From assembly GCA_905183005.1 (NCBI GenBank), contig CAJJDO010000002.1, forward strand, positions 410,656 to 474,655: 64,000 nucleotides of DNA. Reading direction: 5' to 3'. Every line of letters starts with the position of its first letter. The stretch's first letter is position 1. Positions 36,540-48,868 of this stretch are shown here, one piece after another. The DNA comes from Paramecium pentaurelia. Lineage: Eukaryota > Ciliophora > Oligohymenophorea > Peniculida > Parameciidae. The notes below the pieces were generated by a model. The model was not told where the DNA came from and ran no database searches. It saw only the letters and a list, made by a program, of their open reading frames with translations. Both the position numbers and the translations under genes were made by a program.

Positions 36540-38337
36540 TCATAAGATTGATTGTTTGCAATATTACAAACTTTATGCACATTGCTAACAAAACAGTTCC
36601 AGCATATCTAAATCGATAGAATGTATCTTCGCCTCGCTGTTTGAAGAAATGTTACCAATACCCTTGACATTAATTACTTAAATGGCCCCAATAATTTGAT
36701 GATTTTGTGATTTCAGAGGCATACAAATAATAGGCATATTTGTTTCAATATCAATATTTGGATTAAAAATGGGACTTGTATAACAATTGCTAACAGCTAC
36801 CAATTGCTGATCCTTAATGCATGTTCCCATTAAGCCCAATAAAGTTTCAGTTTAACAAAGTTTGCCATCTCTATTGATATGAGAAAGAACCTAATTATAA
36901 TAAACAACTTTGGCCTAATCTACATTCATCAATGATCTTAATCTATCCTCTGCAGACAGAATTAAATCGATAAGATTATCTTACTTACTTTAAAGCATAA
37001 TTCCTGTTTTAATAATGTGTCTTAATTTATTTTAGATTAGCATTTAAGCATCATGATTCATTGCATTTTTTAAGACACTTTTACTGAATTCTCCCATAAT
37101 TGATAATAGTGCTTCATCATCCTTAGTAAAATATCCATTTTATTTATTTACACATTATAAAACTCCCATACATTTATCTCCATCTAAAATGGGAGATATT
37201 AATAATGTCTTTGTTTTATAATTATTTTTGACATCTTATTAAGTATTGAATCTCTAATCTCTATATGCATCTTCAATATTCAAAATTATTCTATTTTAAG
37301 CTACAAATCCTGCTAATCCTTATCCAATTTATAGTCTTATGGTTGTTTATGTGCCTTTAGCAACTCTGGTCCAAAGTTCCTTTTTTGCTTAATCAACTAT
37401 AAAACAAGATGCTCTATCACATTCTAAACAATCAATACATTTATCAATAATTGTTTACAAAGCATCATCTAATAGAACTGATGAATTCATTTGCAAAGCA
37501 CCTGTAACTATTTTTTTTAGTCTTAAGACTAAGATAAATAATTATTAATGATCTGACATTATTCTTTTAAATTTATCATATAAAAATGATAATTTTTATG
37601 CTGAAATTGATTAGATTATGTCACAAAAGTTTTCTTCAGATTCTAAAAGCACTTTCATTAATGAGACTGTTCCATCTCTATTATATTAAGTAGTTGCATC
37701 TTCATCAGCTAAAGTCTTATAATTTTCAATTACATAATTAGATATTCAAAATAGCATTGGTTCTGAAACAATCCTCTTATTATAACATATCATAAAAATT
37801 AGATGATCCAGATGTATTCCTATCATTTTTAAAGAGTTCTCCATCATCTTAATGAAATCTGACTAAAGTTGGATTTCGAAACGTTTGTCTTCTGAAAAGT
37901 TTAATAGATTGAGTAGTGCCTTCTTCTGTTATTTTATTGTTCTTTTTTTCAATTGGTAATAATGATTTAAGATTCTTAATTTTTAAGTTTGACTTACTTC
38001 CTTGATTGAATTATCTTTCATCTCTTAATATGCTTAATTTAGTTTAATTAGCTTGCATTAAATATTCATTAATATGAGTCAAACGATCAATTTCTTTTTA
38101 TTACAATTTGATCAAGTCTTAACATTTTCTAATTTGATCTTCTTTGTTATCAATAGTCATTAATAATTTATCTATCTCTTTTTATTACATCTTATAATTA
38201 TCAGTTAATTTCTTAACTAAATCTTCTGATGCATCTATTTCCTTATTTTTGGGTGATGTTATTTAAGTACTACGATCAGTTTTGATTTTAAATTTCTTAC
38301 TATTATCAAAAGTATTCAATTCCTATAATTTGTTCAT
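36540..38337 (-). CDS. Tandem GAF-domain protein with N-terminal coiled coil
   Basis: A 590-aa protein with one intron (37709-37733). Residues 50-110 form a coiled coil (MQQKEIDKLLMTIDNKEDQI). A first GAF domain at about residues 230-390 has the cyclic-nucleotide-type NKFDE-like motif region (RFNTQQDVKNNYKTKTLLIS), and a second GAF is near residues 440-585 (PIICMPLKSQNHQIIGAIQV). No phosphodiesterase or cyclase catalytic domain follows, so this is a sensor or scaffold that may bind a nucleotide. The frame upstream of the ATG continues open and coding-like for 33 codons to a single TGA that ends the neighbouring membrane protein in the same frame. Confidence 0.88.
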
Positions 38338-38436
38338 TTTATATAATTTTATACGTAATTGATAAATTAAATCATCATATTTTTACAAAATACAATTGAT
38401 TCTCAATAGATAATATTGATGTGAATTAATATTTAA

Positions 38437-39250
38437 TCATTTACATTTTTTCAGTAGAATGTAGGATATTATACTAAACACAGTTTCTATTCCCAATACA
38501 ATTAAATAACAAAATGTTTCATAATCATTTGCTATTATAAGATATGTCTCAAGTACCAGAAGTCCATGGATTAAAATTAAAAGGATCTTTTAGATCAATC
38601 TATATCCAAATTTCTCTTGTATTCTCATCACAACTCCTGCAAATAAGGAAATTGGAATAAAGATGTAAAAGTTTACATCTAAATACCAAAGTAATAAGAT
38701 TAATCCTTATTCAAATCCAATACGTTCTACATAATAGGTCACATATATGATTATATCTAATTTCTCTAACTAAGGTTTCTAATCTCCAATTAATTCTTAG
38801 AATGGATCTCTTTGACTTTCAGGGTTTTCAGTTTGAGATTTATTTTATGGAAATTGAACTTACAAGATTGTACTATTTGGTGATTCAATCTTTATTGATT
38901 TCTTCCTTTACAATTTCTATTCCTTCATTATAGCCTTGATGTAATGATTTGAATTCATGCCCATTGACTGGTTATCCTCAACTCCCTCCACTTTTATAGT
39001 ACTATTTCTATATTATTAAACACTTTTTCTAATAGTTTAGCTTATAATGACTGAAGATTTCCTTGAGGATTCCTTTCGTTTAGGTACTGGGGCAAATTGA
39101 CTTAATTGTTGTGGTCTACTCTATTAAATATTGATACTCCGAGAACACCTGGCTTGAATTGCGACTTCTTCTTCTAATGATATAAAGAAAGAGAACTTGA
39201 ATCATAAAAAGAAGACCAGAATAAGATAGTTGTGCAATTTAGTAATACAT
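38437..39250 (-). CDS. Membrane protein with Ser-rich cytosolic segment
   Basis: A 256-aa model that uses an unusually long 43-nt intron near the 5' end; the start is therefore uncertain. The first 130 residues are basic, Ser- and Gln-rich (PVPKRKESSRKSSVIIS), with probable phosphorylation sites. The C-terminal 110 residues contain three to four hydrophobic helices (LILLLWYLDVNFYIFIPISL, ILLILIHGLLVLETYLII). It ends at TGA 38437-38439, after which the same frame continues into the GAF gene. It could be the membrane-anchored N-terminal half of a single GAF receptor; see findings. Confidence 0.65.
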
Positions 39251-39431
39251 CTTAAATTATATATAAAAATATATTATTATTTTTTATACTTAAAATGTAA
39301 ATTTCTGTATTGATATTTTAAGTAGTTTATTTTTAAGAAATAATGATTAAGACTTAATGTATGAATTGTATTTATAAATGTCTGATTAATTTATTTTATT
39401 TCATTAATTAATTATAATAATAATAATATAA

Positions 39432-41154
39432 ATGAATTAAATAGAATAAACACCAAAAAAAGGAATATTTAAAAATTCAGAACCTATAGAAATCTCACAT
39501 TATCAAATAGATAGGAAAAAATTCTATGGTAAAGGACAATATGGAGCTGTTTATGGCTGTACAGATCATTAGAATCCCAATAGGTAACTATGTGCTAAGG
39601 TTTTGAAAGTTGAGGATGTTGATTAATTAATCTTGAAAAGAGAAATCGAAATTATATCAGTTCTTATGCCTATCTAAAAAGAAAACAAGAATTTAATCTA
39701 AGTATTTGAAGTATTCAATGAAAAATAACATGGCAGTGTTTATATAATCATGGAACTTTGTCAAGAAGGAGATCTTAAATAACTTATGGATAAAAGGAAA
39801 AAGAAAAACTAATTATTCACTATAGATGAAGCAATTAAGATTGTTGCACAAATAGCCAATGGATATCAGACACTCTATAATTGTAGAATTATTCATAGAG
39901 ATATCAAACCAGCCAATATTCTGATTTCAAATGGTGTCTTCAAAATTGCTGATTTAGGTATGGGAAGAGTAATTGAAGATATGAATTATGCTCAAAACTT
40001 TACTAAAGTTGGAACACCTGCTTATGCAGCTCCTTAATTATTTTTAGAATCAAAATTCTCTTCAAAAGCTGATGTTTATTCATTAGGTGTCATATTTTAT
40101 CAATTAATTTATGGATAATTACCTATATAAGCTAACACATAACCAGAACTATTATAAAAATTAAGAAGTCTCAAAGCAACACCAAAACAATGTGATGAAT
40201 AATGTCCGACAGGGTTTGTACCTTAAAATATTAGAGAATTAATTTAAAAGATGCTTTATTATGATGAAAATGAAAGATGTTCATGGTTAGATGTATTTAA
40301 ATCTGATGCTTTGAGTTAGATATTATCTGAATCTAATAATTAATAAATACCAATTCAAATCACTAAGTCTAAGCTCCAATCTATAACCTCTACTGTACAA
40401 TACTAAAACTATTACAGAGTAGAGGAGATATCAAATAACAAAATTCTTTAAATTACTCGTATTTTGACTACTAAAAGTGATTTGGCCAATAAATGTCATA
40501 AATATTTATAAGAGTAAAAGTAATTTATTTGATATGACTATTCTTAGGTCTGGTTAAACTGTTTTCCCTTTGAAATAAGGTGAATTGATATTACTCTCTT
40601 TATCTGTCTCAGGATATAGATATAAATTAATTTAAAATATTTTAGGATTACTACTTAATTAATATTATTAATTGATTCCTGAATTATAAGAAATTATCTC
40701 TCCATAAGAATTACAAGAGAACTCTTAAATTAATGATGTAAATTCTAAAACTTTGAAAGAATACATACAAAAAACACTCAATTAATCCATTCTTTTATTC
40801 AGAGTAATATTATTATACTTATTTCTAGGAAGATGAATGTAAATTCTTTAACTCCAGTTTCAAAAGAGACTTACCTGAAGTAAAGGAATTAAAGAAGAAT
40901 CTTGAATAAGATGATGGTACAAATTACTTATTCTTTGCTCAAAAATTCTCATTTTTTTATAAATTCTTTGAAGAATCCTTTTCTGAAAATAAAAATGAAC
41001 CAAATAATTAGAAGTAAATATATATATATAGAGAAATCATAGATTATTAAAATATTTAGACAAAATGAATGAGGTAGTAACTTAGTTTTCAATATAAGAA
41101 TTCTTGAAAACCCGACCAACAGATATTTTAGAAAAATCAAAATCTTTAAGTTGA
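39432..41154 (+). CDS. Ser/Thr protein kinase (DLG variant), paralog of 46057-47918
   Basis: A 546-aa kinase after introns 40520-40547, 40804-40828 and 41014-41042. Motifs: YGKGQYGAVYG, CAKVLK, HRDIKPANIL, DLG in place of DFG (FKIADLGMGRV), VGTPAYAAPQLF and KADVYSLGVIFYQL. The catalytic Asp and Lys residues are retained. The C-terminal 270 residues are helical with a repeated Leu/Gln pattern (GYRYKLIQNILGLLLNQYYQ) and no known domain. The protein matches the kinase at 46057-47918 along the whole N-terminal half and shares the acidic/helical tail plan, so the two are paralogs. ULK/ATG1-like assignment is possible but not secure. Confidence 0.9.
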
Positions 41155-41385
41155 TTAATTATAAAAATAATTATAAAAATTTAAGATATTTTATTTATTA
41201 TTCTTTTTATTGAATATTCTCTTAAATAACACATAAATTATTTGAAATGAAGTCTATAATATTATTTCTCTTTATTCATTTAGACAAATTTATTAGTTTT
41301 TTATTGATAATATATAAACAATCCATTTGATGATCTTATTATCTAGTAGTTTATTATTTTATTATTAAAAAATATATTACTTTAT

Positions 41386-42236
41386 ATGAAAAAGCATAAT
41401 AGTGAATAGGATTACTGTGTTTTCTATAAGGATAAAGAACTTCCTGCTATTCATAAGACAGATAAATTTATGAAGGCCTTGGTTATGGATTCAATCAAGA
41501 ATTAAGAACATCCACTTAATCAATTAATTGAAAAAAAATAAACTTTTGTGCCATTTATTAATGAAAGAGATAATATGGGTAGATTGATTTCAAGTGAATC
41601 CTATCATATAAAAAGAAAAAGTGAAGCTTCAAGTCTCTTCAATTCTCCTAAAAATAGTCACGTTTTCTTAAGTAAAAACTCCATATCGAATACTTGTAGC
41701 ATTTATGAAAATTAACTACCTGCTTCAAAATTAAAATTAAAAAATCTTTTAGGAAGCACTCCTGAAAATACTGAATTATTTTAATCCACTTTATTGGGAA
41801 GTCAATGTGAATTTAAATAATCATTTTAGTTTAATTCAAAACGCACTTAGTTAACTTTTAGAACTCATAAAAAAAATAATAGTTTATAAAATAAGCTACC
41901 TTAATTTATTAAAGAATAAAAAACTAAAGAATTTAAATTATATAAACAACCAAATACACCCTAAGCTATAAGATTTTATAAAAGTAACTTTATTATTGAG
42001 ATGTTCAATCAAAATAAGTAAATACATTTTTTATTTATATAAGAATTGCAGATAATAAATTGTAATTTATATTGCTAATGGAAAAAATGTAAAAGTTATA
42101 AACAGAATTGATATCAAATTTATCAGCCAATGAAAGACGTAAAACATTCGTTAAATTGGATGGAAATAGAAGAGTAAAATTAAGTGTATTATTACTATTA
42201 TCCAGATAATGCATTTAATATCAGATGTTATAATGA
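41386..42236 (+). CDS. Hypothetical Ser/Lys-rich protein
   Basis: A 274-aa model with one 26-nt intron in the 3' third. The product is basic and rich in Ser, Asn, Gln and Lys, with motifs such as FRTHKKNNSLQNKLPQFIKE and YKQPNTPQAIRFYKS. The C-terminal 60 residues are helical (LMEKMQKLQTELISNLSANE). A second, 32-nt intron near the end is possible and would move the stop to 42257-42259. There is no signal peptide, membrane helix or recognised domain. Confidence 0.65.
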
Positions 42237-42647
42237 TTTGTAGATATTTTTATATTTGATAATAGAAATAATAGAAAAGATATTTAATATTCTCAATTCA
42301 CAATTTTTGGATTACTAAATTTTTTAATTCAATTTAATAACTTCTTTTATTACCAAGTAATTTATTATAGTTAAATTAAACAATACTTCTACAGAATTAT
42401 ATACAATAATGAAATTATATAATTATGGACTCTTATTTTTGAATAAAATATATTAAATATATTTTTATAAAATAAAATGATCATTCTAATATTCAAATTT
42501 ATTTTTATAGTTAACTTATTATAATTTCTCCAATTTATTCTTCAAAATGCTTAGATTTTTATTTCAAATAAATAAGATATGTTGATTATCTCGAAAATAA
42601 TAATTACTAATTTGTAATCTTATAACAATATTAAAAATTTAAATTTA
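42237..42647. other. AT-rich intergenic region
   Basis: 411 bp, more than 80 percent A+T, no coding-like frame, no structured element noticed. It holds the promoter of the SAPS-family gene. Confidence 0.6.
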
Positions 42648-44673
42648 ATGTTTTTCAAGTAAGAAATTGTATATAGTTAGCTTTGCTCGTTTTTTCACTT
42701 AGCAATAATAATTAGATAGTTTGTTAGCAAATCCTGATTGCGATTTAGAAACAATTTTATCGACTGAGGGAATATTACAAGAAATAAAAGGTTTAGGAGC
42801 TACTAAATTTGCTGATCAGTATTAAATTAAGCATAATAATAGTGTCATTAAGCATCCAGAAATGTATTAAAAAATGATTGATTACATTATATAATTTGAA
42901 GATGAACTTATTGATAAGAAAACTCAAATTTAGTAATTTCTTAATTTAAGTATTAGATACCCTTTTCTAACAAGTGAGATATTAGGTAGTTAAAATTAGA
43001 AATTAATTGATTACTTATTTGAATGTCCTGAAGAAGAAATTTAAAATGAAAATTAATAAATACGCTAAGGATTATACAACTAACTCTTATCTTTCTTGGA
43101 TAATGACATACTGAATGTTACTTCAGCAGGATATTTTGCAAAAGCATTCATAGCAATAATTAAGAAAAGAGGTTTTGATGTATGATTTATTTAAATATTT
43201 AGGTTTGGGCAACAATTGTAAAAAACAAAACAATTCTTTCAAACTTAATAAAACATATAGATATTAAACATATAGCAGAAATAATTGAAAAATTAATAAT
43301 TTTAGATACATCATAAGAAAATTATGAAGAGAAATTCTTTGAAGAAAGAAAATAATTATTAGAAAGAATAATTAAATTATTATAACATAAATCTTATAAT
43401 ACAGAAATAGTTGATAATGTTTGTGATATATTAATTGAGATTACAACAAAGAGTATGAGTTCTCTATATTATAATAATGGAGAAATAATACCATTTATTG
43501 ATATTATAAAAAAACCTGAATTATTTTTGAAAATTGCTTTGTAAACATAGCGTATAGGACCTTATCAATTATTAATAAATTTAGTAGAAATGTAATCAAA
43601 AGAAACCAAAAAAGAAGATGATGATGAAGTTGTTCATAATTTAGAAAAGGATTATTCAATTTTTGAATAGATTTTATCTGAATTACCTCAAAATCTATTG
43701 AATTAAGATTATCATACAAGCAATTTCATTAATTCTAATAGATCATCCATTTAACCTTTTGGATTAGCAAGAATGCACTTACTCAAACTTATTCAAGTTC
43801 TTGTTTAGTAATTAATTATTAATATATTTAATAAGAACTAATGATTACAAAATAATCAAAATTCTAATACATTATAGACTTATTGAAGCATTATAAGCTA
43901 TTATTATTAAGTATGAATCAAACAATCAAATCCATGCTTGTTGTGATAAAATACTTAGAGCTATTATAGATCTTAATTAAGATGATTTTACTTTTGATGT
44001 AAAGTATTATTAATTCTTTCAATAGGTTTTCGAAAATAATAATCTTTTAAATTATATTGTTTAAAATCACAATATTGAAAATTCAAAAAAAGGTTTCATT
44101 GGATTCTTAACTTCAATCTCTAATTATCTTGAAGATAAAAGTAAACAAAACAATAAAATTTTAAAATTACTTCGCATGAGTATATATATATTAATATAAT
44201 TATTTTAGATGATTTATGGTAGTAATTTACAGACAATATATTAAATAATGTGAATTCTAAAGAGAAACCCTTTTTATGTAATGCTAATCCAAGACCAAGT
44301 TAAGAACCAGATGTACTTGATGAACAAGAAACTGACAATATCTTGAACATTTTAAGAGTATATACATTAATAATACAACTATTAGAAATTTAACAATAAT
44401 TTTTAAAAGAATGACAAACATGTTGGGGGTAATGAAATTGGAGAAGGAGTTTAGAGAAATACTGAAGTTTTGAATGAATTTGAATAAGATTAATAAGATT
44501 AATAGGATGATAATACAGAAGAGGAACCTCTTTAATATGAATTAAACTAATAAAATGAAGATGATTAACCTGAAGAAGATGATTAAGTTTAATAGGAATA
44601 TAATCAAAGTAATTTCTGGAAATTGGATGTGAATGAGAAATTGGCTTAAGAATTGTTGGATAATTTTCAATGA
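42648..44673 (+). CDS. SAPS-domain protein (PP6/Sit4 regulatory subunit)
   Basis: A 627-aa product; introns 42669-42702, 43180-43202, 43808-43835, 44180-44208 and 44358-44385. The start MFFKQEI spliced to QQQLDSLLANPDCDLETIL matches the family opening (MFWKF...LDxLLxK). Typical blocks follow: ILQEIKGLGATKFADQY, YPFLTSEILGS and LARMHLLKLIQVLV, across helical repeats. The C-terminal 90 residues are an acidic Gln/Asp/Glu tract (EFEQDQQDQQDDNTEEEPL). SAPS proteins bind PP6-type phosphatases and direct them to substrates in cell-cycle and nutrient signalling. The first intron (34 nt) is long for this organism but required for the family start. Confidence 0.9.
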
Positions 44674-45209
44674 TAAATTATCATTAATGTAATTTTGAAT
44701 TTTAAATCATAATGCTATATTGTATTATAATATAAAAATTCTGATATCCTTAGTTTCAACTTTATCAAATTAAATATACTATCAATATATATATTTATTT
44801 AAATATAATTAGATATATTTTGATAATTTTCTTTTCTTTTTCTAATTTAAAATTTTTATTATCTTAAAAATCAATTGATATTCTAGTAATTAGGTTATTA
44901 TTATTTTATTTTAATTAAGATCTGCATTAAATTGAATAATTAATTCTATTTTAGGTATACATCTATAATTTCTATTTAAAATGATATTAAACTAGAACTT
45001 ACTAATATTAAAAATACTATAAATTTATATAATTATACAAATAAAAATAAATTAATTTATTTGAAACCAGATAATAATAGTATATTAATAAATATAGCAT
45101 TTTACCATAGAAATGTTAGCTAAAACAAAAATGAATAAAAAATAAATTTTAGCTTAAAAAATCAAAATAGTATATTAATTTAATAATTATAATTGTATTA
45201 TATTCTAAT
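44674..45209. other. AT-rich intergenic region between convergent genes
   Basis: 536 bp between convergent stops. Extremely AT-rich, with no frame that looks coding and no repeat other than short A/T runs. Confidence 0.6.
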
Positions 45210-46011
45210 TCAGATTTATTCCATTATCTTTAAATAATATTCAATCGGTTAATTGTCTTATATTTTCTGGAATATTAACATTTAATCTGCATAATATTGA
45301 ATTGGGTATATATTATCAAATTTTAAGAAATATTCTATAAAACATAATAATCTATATTAATAAATATTCTTACTTAATTATTTGTTATTACTAATTTGAT
45401 GCAAACCATTCTTTTTAGTAGTATAATTTGAAGAAATAAGAATATATATCATAATTGAGTTAATTTTCTGAATTCAATTACTGTTAAAATTTTTCAAATT
45501 TAAGATCATGTTAATTAGATTATGTAATATAATTAGCAATTTTAGTGAACTCAATAGGAATAGCCTAATATTATAATAATATAAATCTTACATTTTTTTA
45601 CTATTAGCATTATTCAAATAAGTAAACAATTTCCTACCTTAATTTTTGGGAAGTTTAGGTTTAAATTTTAGAAAATGTAGTAATTTCTTTTTTATATTCA
45701 TTTTCATCTTTAAAGATTTTTTTTAATTGATTAGCCATTCCTGCATATTGATATTTTTCACTTAAAAAATTAGTACCTTACAATAGAAAATAATAATTGC
45801 ATTGTATTACACAAATCTTTAGTATTTAGAGGTGATATTAATTATTGTTATCATCTATTAATTTATTTTAAATAGCAGAATCAAGTTATTGAGATAAATT
45901 AAATGTTAGTTAACCTCTATAAAGTAAATATTGAAGAAATAGTTCAGAATTGAAATTGATAGTTTATATATCCAATAATTTTATTTGATTTTCTGATTTA
46001 TTTTTGGACAT
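45210..46011 (-). CDS. Hypothetical helical protein
   Basis: A 250-aa protein with introns 45565-45591 (27 nt, no stop) and 45352-45373. It begins MSKNKSENQIKLLDIQTINF and is helical throughout, with TPR-like or BRO1-like spacing: LQILKICVIQCNYYFLLQGT, YAGMANQLKKIFKDENEY and FTKIANYITQSNQHDLKFEK. It is Gln-rich in the centre. No known domain can be assigned with confidence. It starts 45 bp from the stop of the kinase at 46057, on the same strand. It is easily missed because it contains many TAA/TAG Gln codons. Confidence 0.75.
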
Positions 46012-46056
46012 AGGATATTAAATGTAAATTAAAATATTATTTTTTATTATTATTAC

Positions 46057-47918
46057 TCAAACATTTTTTCTTGATTGAACAAGGGCTTCTAATTGTTATT
46101 TTGATAAATTTTCATTAAGCACAATTTGCTATGGATCTTATTCACTATACTTCTCAAAAGGAAATTCTGTATCAATATTCAAAAACTTCTCAATCAAAAC
46201 CAACATTCTATTTTTAATTTAATATTGATTACTTGAGATATCCAATATCATATTATTTACTTTTATCATAAACTAAAAGTTTTCTTAAGTCTTATTTCCA
46301 AAAGAATTAAAACCATCTTCCATAAATTTTAAATTCTGTATTATCAATAATAGACATTAACTTTTAAAAGTTTTAGATATTGTGTGGATAAGTATTAGTT
46401 TTCATAAGTTTAATGATTTAATTCTCAGCATGGATAAAAGCCTTATTTGATTAATTTAAAAATTGACTAATATTTTCTTTGGTTTGTTCAGTCCATTCAG
46501 AATGATCATTTTAATATTCTAATAAGGTTTATTTTAAGGCTTAATTATCATACATTTTCCTCATTTCTTCACAAATCACATCCAAACTATTAAAACAGAA
46601 ACCAAAAGCATTCATCAATATTTTATAACGATAACCTATGATACATGTTTAGAGCAACTCAAAATGATAAACATTGAAAAATGGAAATTGTGTTAATCTA
46701 TATAATAATAAATAATGAATACAATTATTCTTAAAGTGATTAAGAAAGATTAAATGATAATTCTGCTTTTGCCAAAAATAGAGAAACTAAATGATTTATA
46801 CGATCTGTTTTAGTAATTTTATTTTAATTAGCAAATTTACAAGCAGCTCTAAATTTAGCTTCATTAAAGTATTACTGTTAACCTTACTATTATTAATATA
46901 AAAATATAGAGTCTAACAATTTCATTTCTCCTTAGTTTTCAAAATTTGTTGGTTTAGTAGGATTTACAACTAACCATATATTAATAATATAATTACATAA
47001 TTTACTCTTTAATAAACCATCCCATCCTGGTCTTGCTTCTTCACTATATGACATCATTTCATTGATTAAATTTTGGATTGCTTTTTTCATTTCTTAAGGT
47101 CCTTCTTGTGTTAATTCTGGACATTGGAAAGGTTTAGCTTAAAGAGCTTTAAGGAATTAAGTTAATTCTGGTATTGTTTTAGCAGAAAATGGTAATTTAT
47201 TATTAAAGGCTAATTGATAGAGGATTACTCCCAACTAATGATAGATATTTTTTAATTACAGAATAAACATCACATTTTGAAGAATATTTATCTTCCAAAT
47301 ATAATTAAGGTGCTGCATATGCTGGAGTACCTACTTTTGTTAATACTTATTTTTTAGTTATATCATCTAACATTCTTCCCATTCCAAAGTCAGTTAACTA
47401 AATAAATATAAATGATATACTTTGACAATAATCTAACCTTTACCTCCATTTTCAATTAGAATATTGGCTGGTTTAATATCTCTATGTATAACTTTGATGT
47501 CAAACAAAGATTTATATCCCAATATTATTTGTCTAGCTATCTCTTGAATTTGTTCTAAAGTGAATTATTTTTTGTTTAATTAGTATTGATCCATCAATTA
47601 TTTTAAATCTCCACCTGTACATCTTTCCATAATAATATATATTTATCGTTCTTCTTTTATCACTCTATAAATTTTCACTAGATTAGGATTGTCAACTTTA
47701 TTAAGTTATTCTAAGATTTCGATTTCTCTATCAATCAAACCTTTCTCAATTTATGCTTGTAAAACCTATATACAATCTAAATAAATGAATACCTTAGCAC
47801 ATAATTTTTGATCTTTTAATTTCTCTGAATAGCATCCATAAACAACACCATATTGTCCTTTTCCCAAAAACTCTGATTTCCTAATCACAAAATCTTCCAC
47901 TTTCTAATCTTATTCCAT
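46057..47918 (-). CDS. Ser/Thr protein kinase, paralog of 39432-41154
   Basis: A 578-aa kinase after introns 47766-47792, 47398-47420, 47235-47259, 46698-46722 and 46208-46232. Motifs: LGKGQYGVVYGCY, LCAKVLQ, HRDIKPANIL, TDFGMGR (DFG intact), VGTPAYAAPQLYLEDKYSSK and CDVYSLGVILYQL. Near-identical order of motifs to the kinase at 39432, which has DLG at the same place. The C-terminal half is helical with FNEAKFRAACKFANQNK and AELSFNLSQSLQEQ. Activation-segment style recalls ULK/NEK kinases. The two copies lie 5 kb apart on opposite strands, so they are a local duplication with inversion or part of an older family. Confidence 0.9.
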
Positions 47919-48222
47919 TTATAAAAGATATTAAATTAAGATAGATTTATTTAATAATATAGCTTTATAAATTATAAGTGATGTTAAAAACTCACTCAAA
48001 TATATTAATTCACATTCCTCTTTTAAATCTAATCAATATATTTCAATATGTTTAGCAATAATGAATGTGAATTAATTTTAATATAGTAGATTTGTTATAG
48101 AAATAATAATTAATATTCATAAATAAAAAAGTAATTTATAACTAATTTCAATAAAAAATCATATTATATATAAATAAGTATTATTAGATAGTAATTTTTA
48201 CTATATAAATTATAATTATACT

Positions 48223-48255
<33 letters not shown>

Positions 48256-48296
48256 TAAAAATATTTAATATAAAAAAATATAGTATTATTAATAAA
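47919..48296. other. AT-rich divergent promoter region
   Basis: 378 bp between divergent genes (kinase at left, membrane protein at right). No coding-like frame. It contains a 26-bp TA dinucleotide run at 48223-48248, close to the start of the right-hand gene. Confidence 0.6.
48223..48248. repeat. (TA)13 microsatellite
   Basis: An uninterrupted TA run about 50 bp upstream of the ATG at 48297. A similar shorter run is at about 17292-17311. Such runs vary in length between strains and are often mis-assembled. Confidence 0.85.
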
Positions 48297-48845
48297 ATGC
48301 TTTATAATGATGAAATTTATTATTCTAGTGAAATTCATGAAGATAACTCATCAACATAATCAGCTTATAGTTGTTGCATTGCCTTTTTGTGTATGCTATG
48401 TGGATATGTACTCTTGTAAACAAATTCCTACATAGAAGGGTAAATTGATAATTCGAACTAGCAAGTCAAATCCATATTATTATTAATGCACTATGACTTT
48501 ACCATTGACTTACTTTTGTGGAGTTGCATTTTTAATTGCAGCAGCTGTGAGATTAATATTTTTAGTCGTTTTTTGTTTGCAATCATAAAAACAATAACCT
48601 CATTCAAGTCTTTTTCATAAAAAAGTAAAACATTCTGAAGTAATGATTGCAATGGCGTAAATATATTTAATTAATTTAGATTTTTCTTTTTTGGTTCATT
48701 CATTTTAATGGTGAAAGAACAATGTTATGAGTTGACTGTTGCACTACTATTTGTATTGATATTAACAGCATTCATGATTTTATAAATATGTTGTTACGAT
48801 ATGGAGGATGATGAAGTGATTTGTGAAGAAATACTTGATTATTGA
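48297..48845 (+). CDS. Small four-helix membrane protein
   Basis: A 167-aa protein after introns 48440-48461 and 48657-48679. Four hydrophobic helices are visible: CCIAFLCMLCGYVLL, GVAFLIAAAVRLIFLVVFCL, FFFFGSFILMVK and VALLFVLILTAFMIL, with an acidic Cys-containing C-terminus (YDMEDDEVICEE). Both termini are probably cytosolic. The stop is 23 bp before the ATG of the channel gene on the same strand. Tetraspan topology is seen in channel auxiliary subunits such as the claudin-like gamma subunits, but no claudin motif is present, so a partnership with the channel is only a position-based guess. Confidence 0.75.
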
Positions 48846-48868
48846 AAGACATTATTATAAAACAAATA

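Noticed and set aside
38400..38445. A retained internally eliminated sequence (TA-bounded, ~28 bp) explaining the in-frame TGA before the GAF gene.
   Set aside because: The only 28-bp TA-to-TA interval would shift the frame on removal, whereas the flanking frames are already the same.
42669..42702. Unspliced N-terminus of the SAPS gene.
   Set aside because: Without removing the 34-nt segment the frame hits TGA and the family start motif is lost; splicing restores both.
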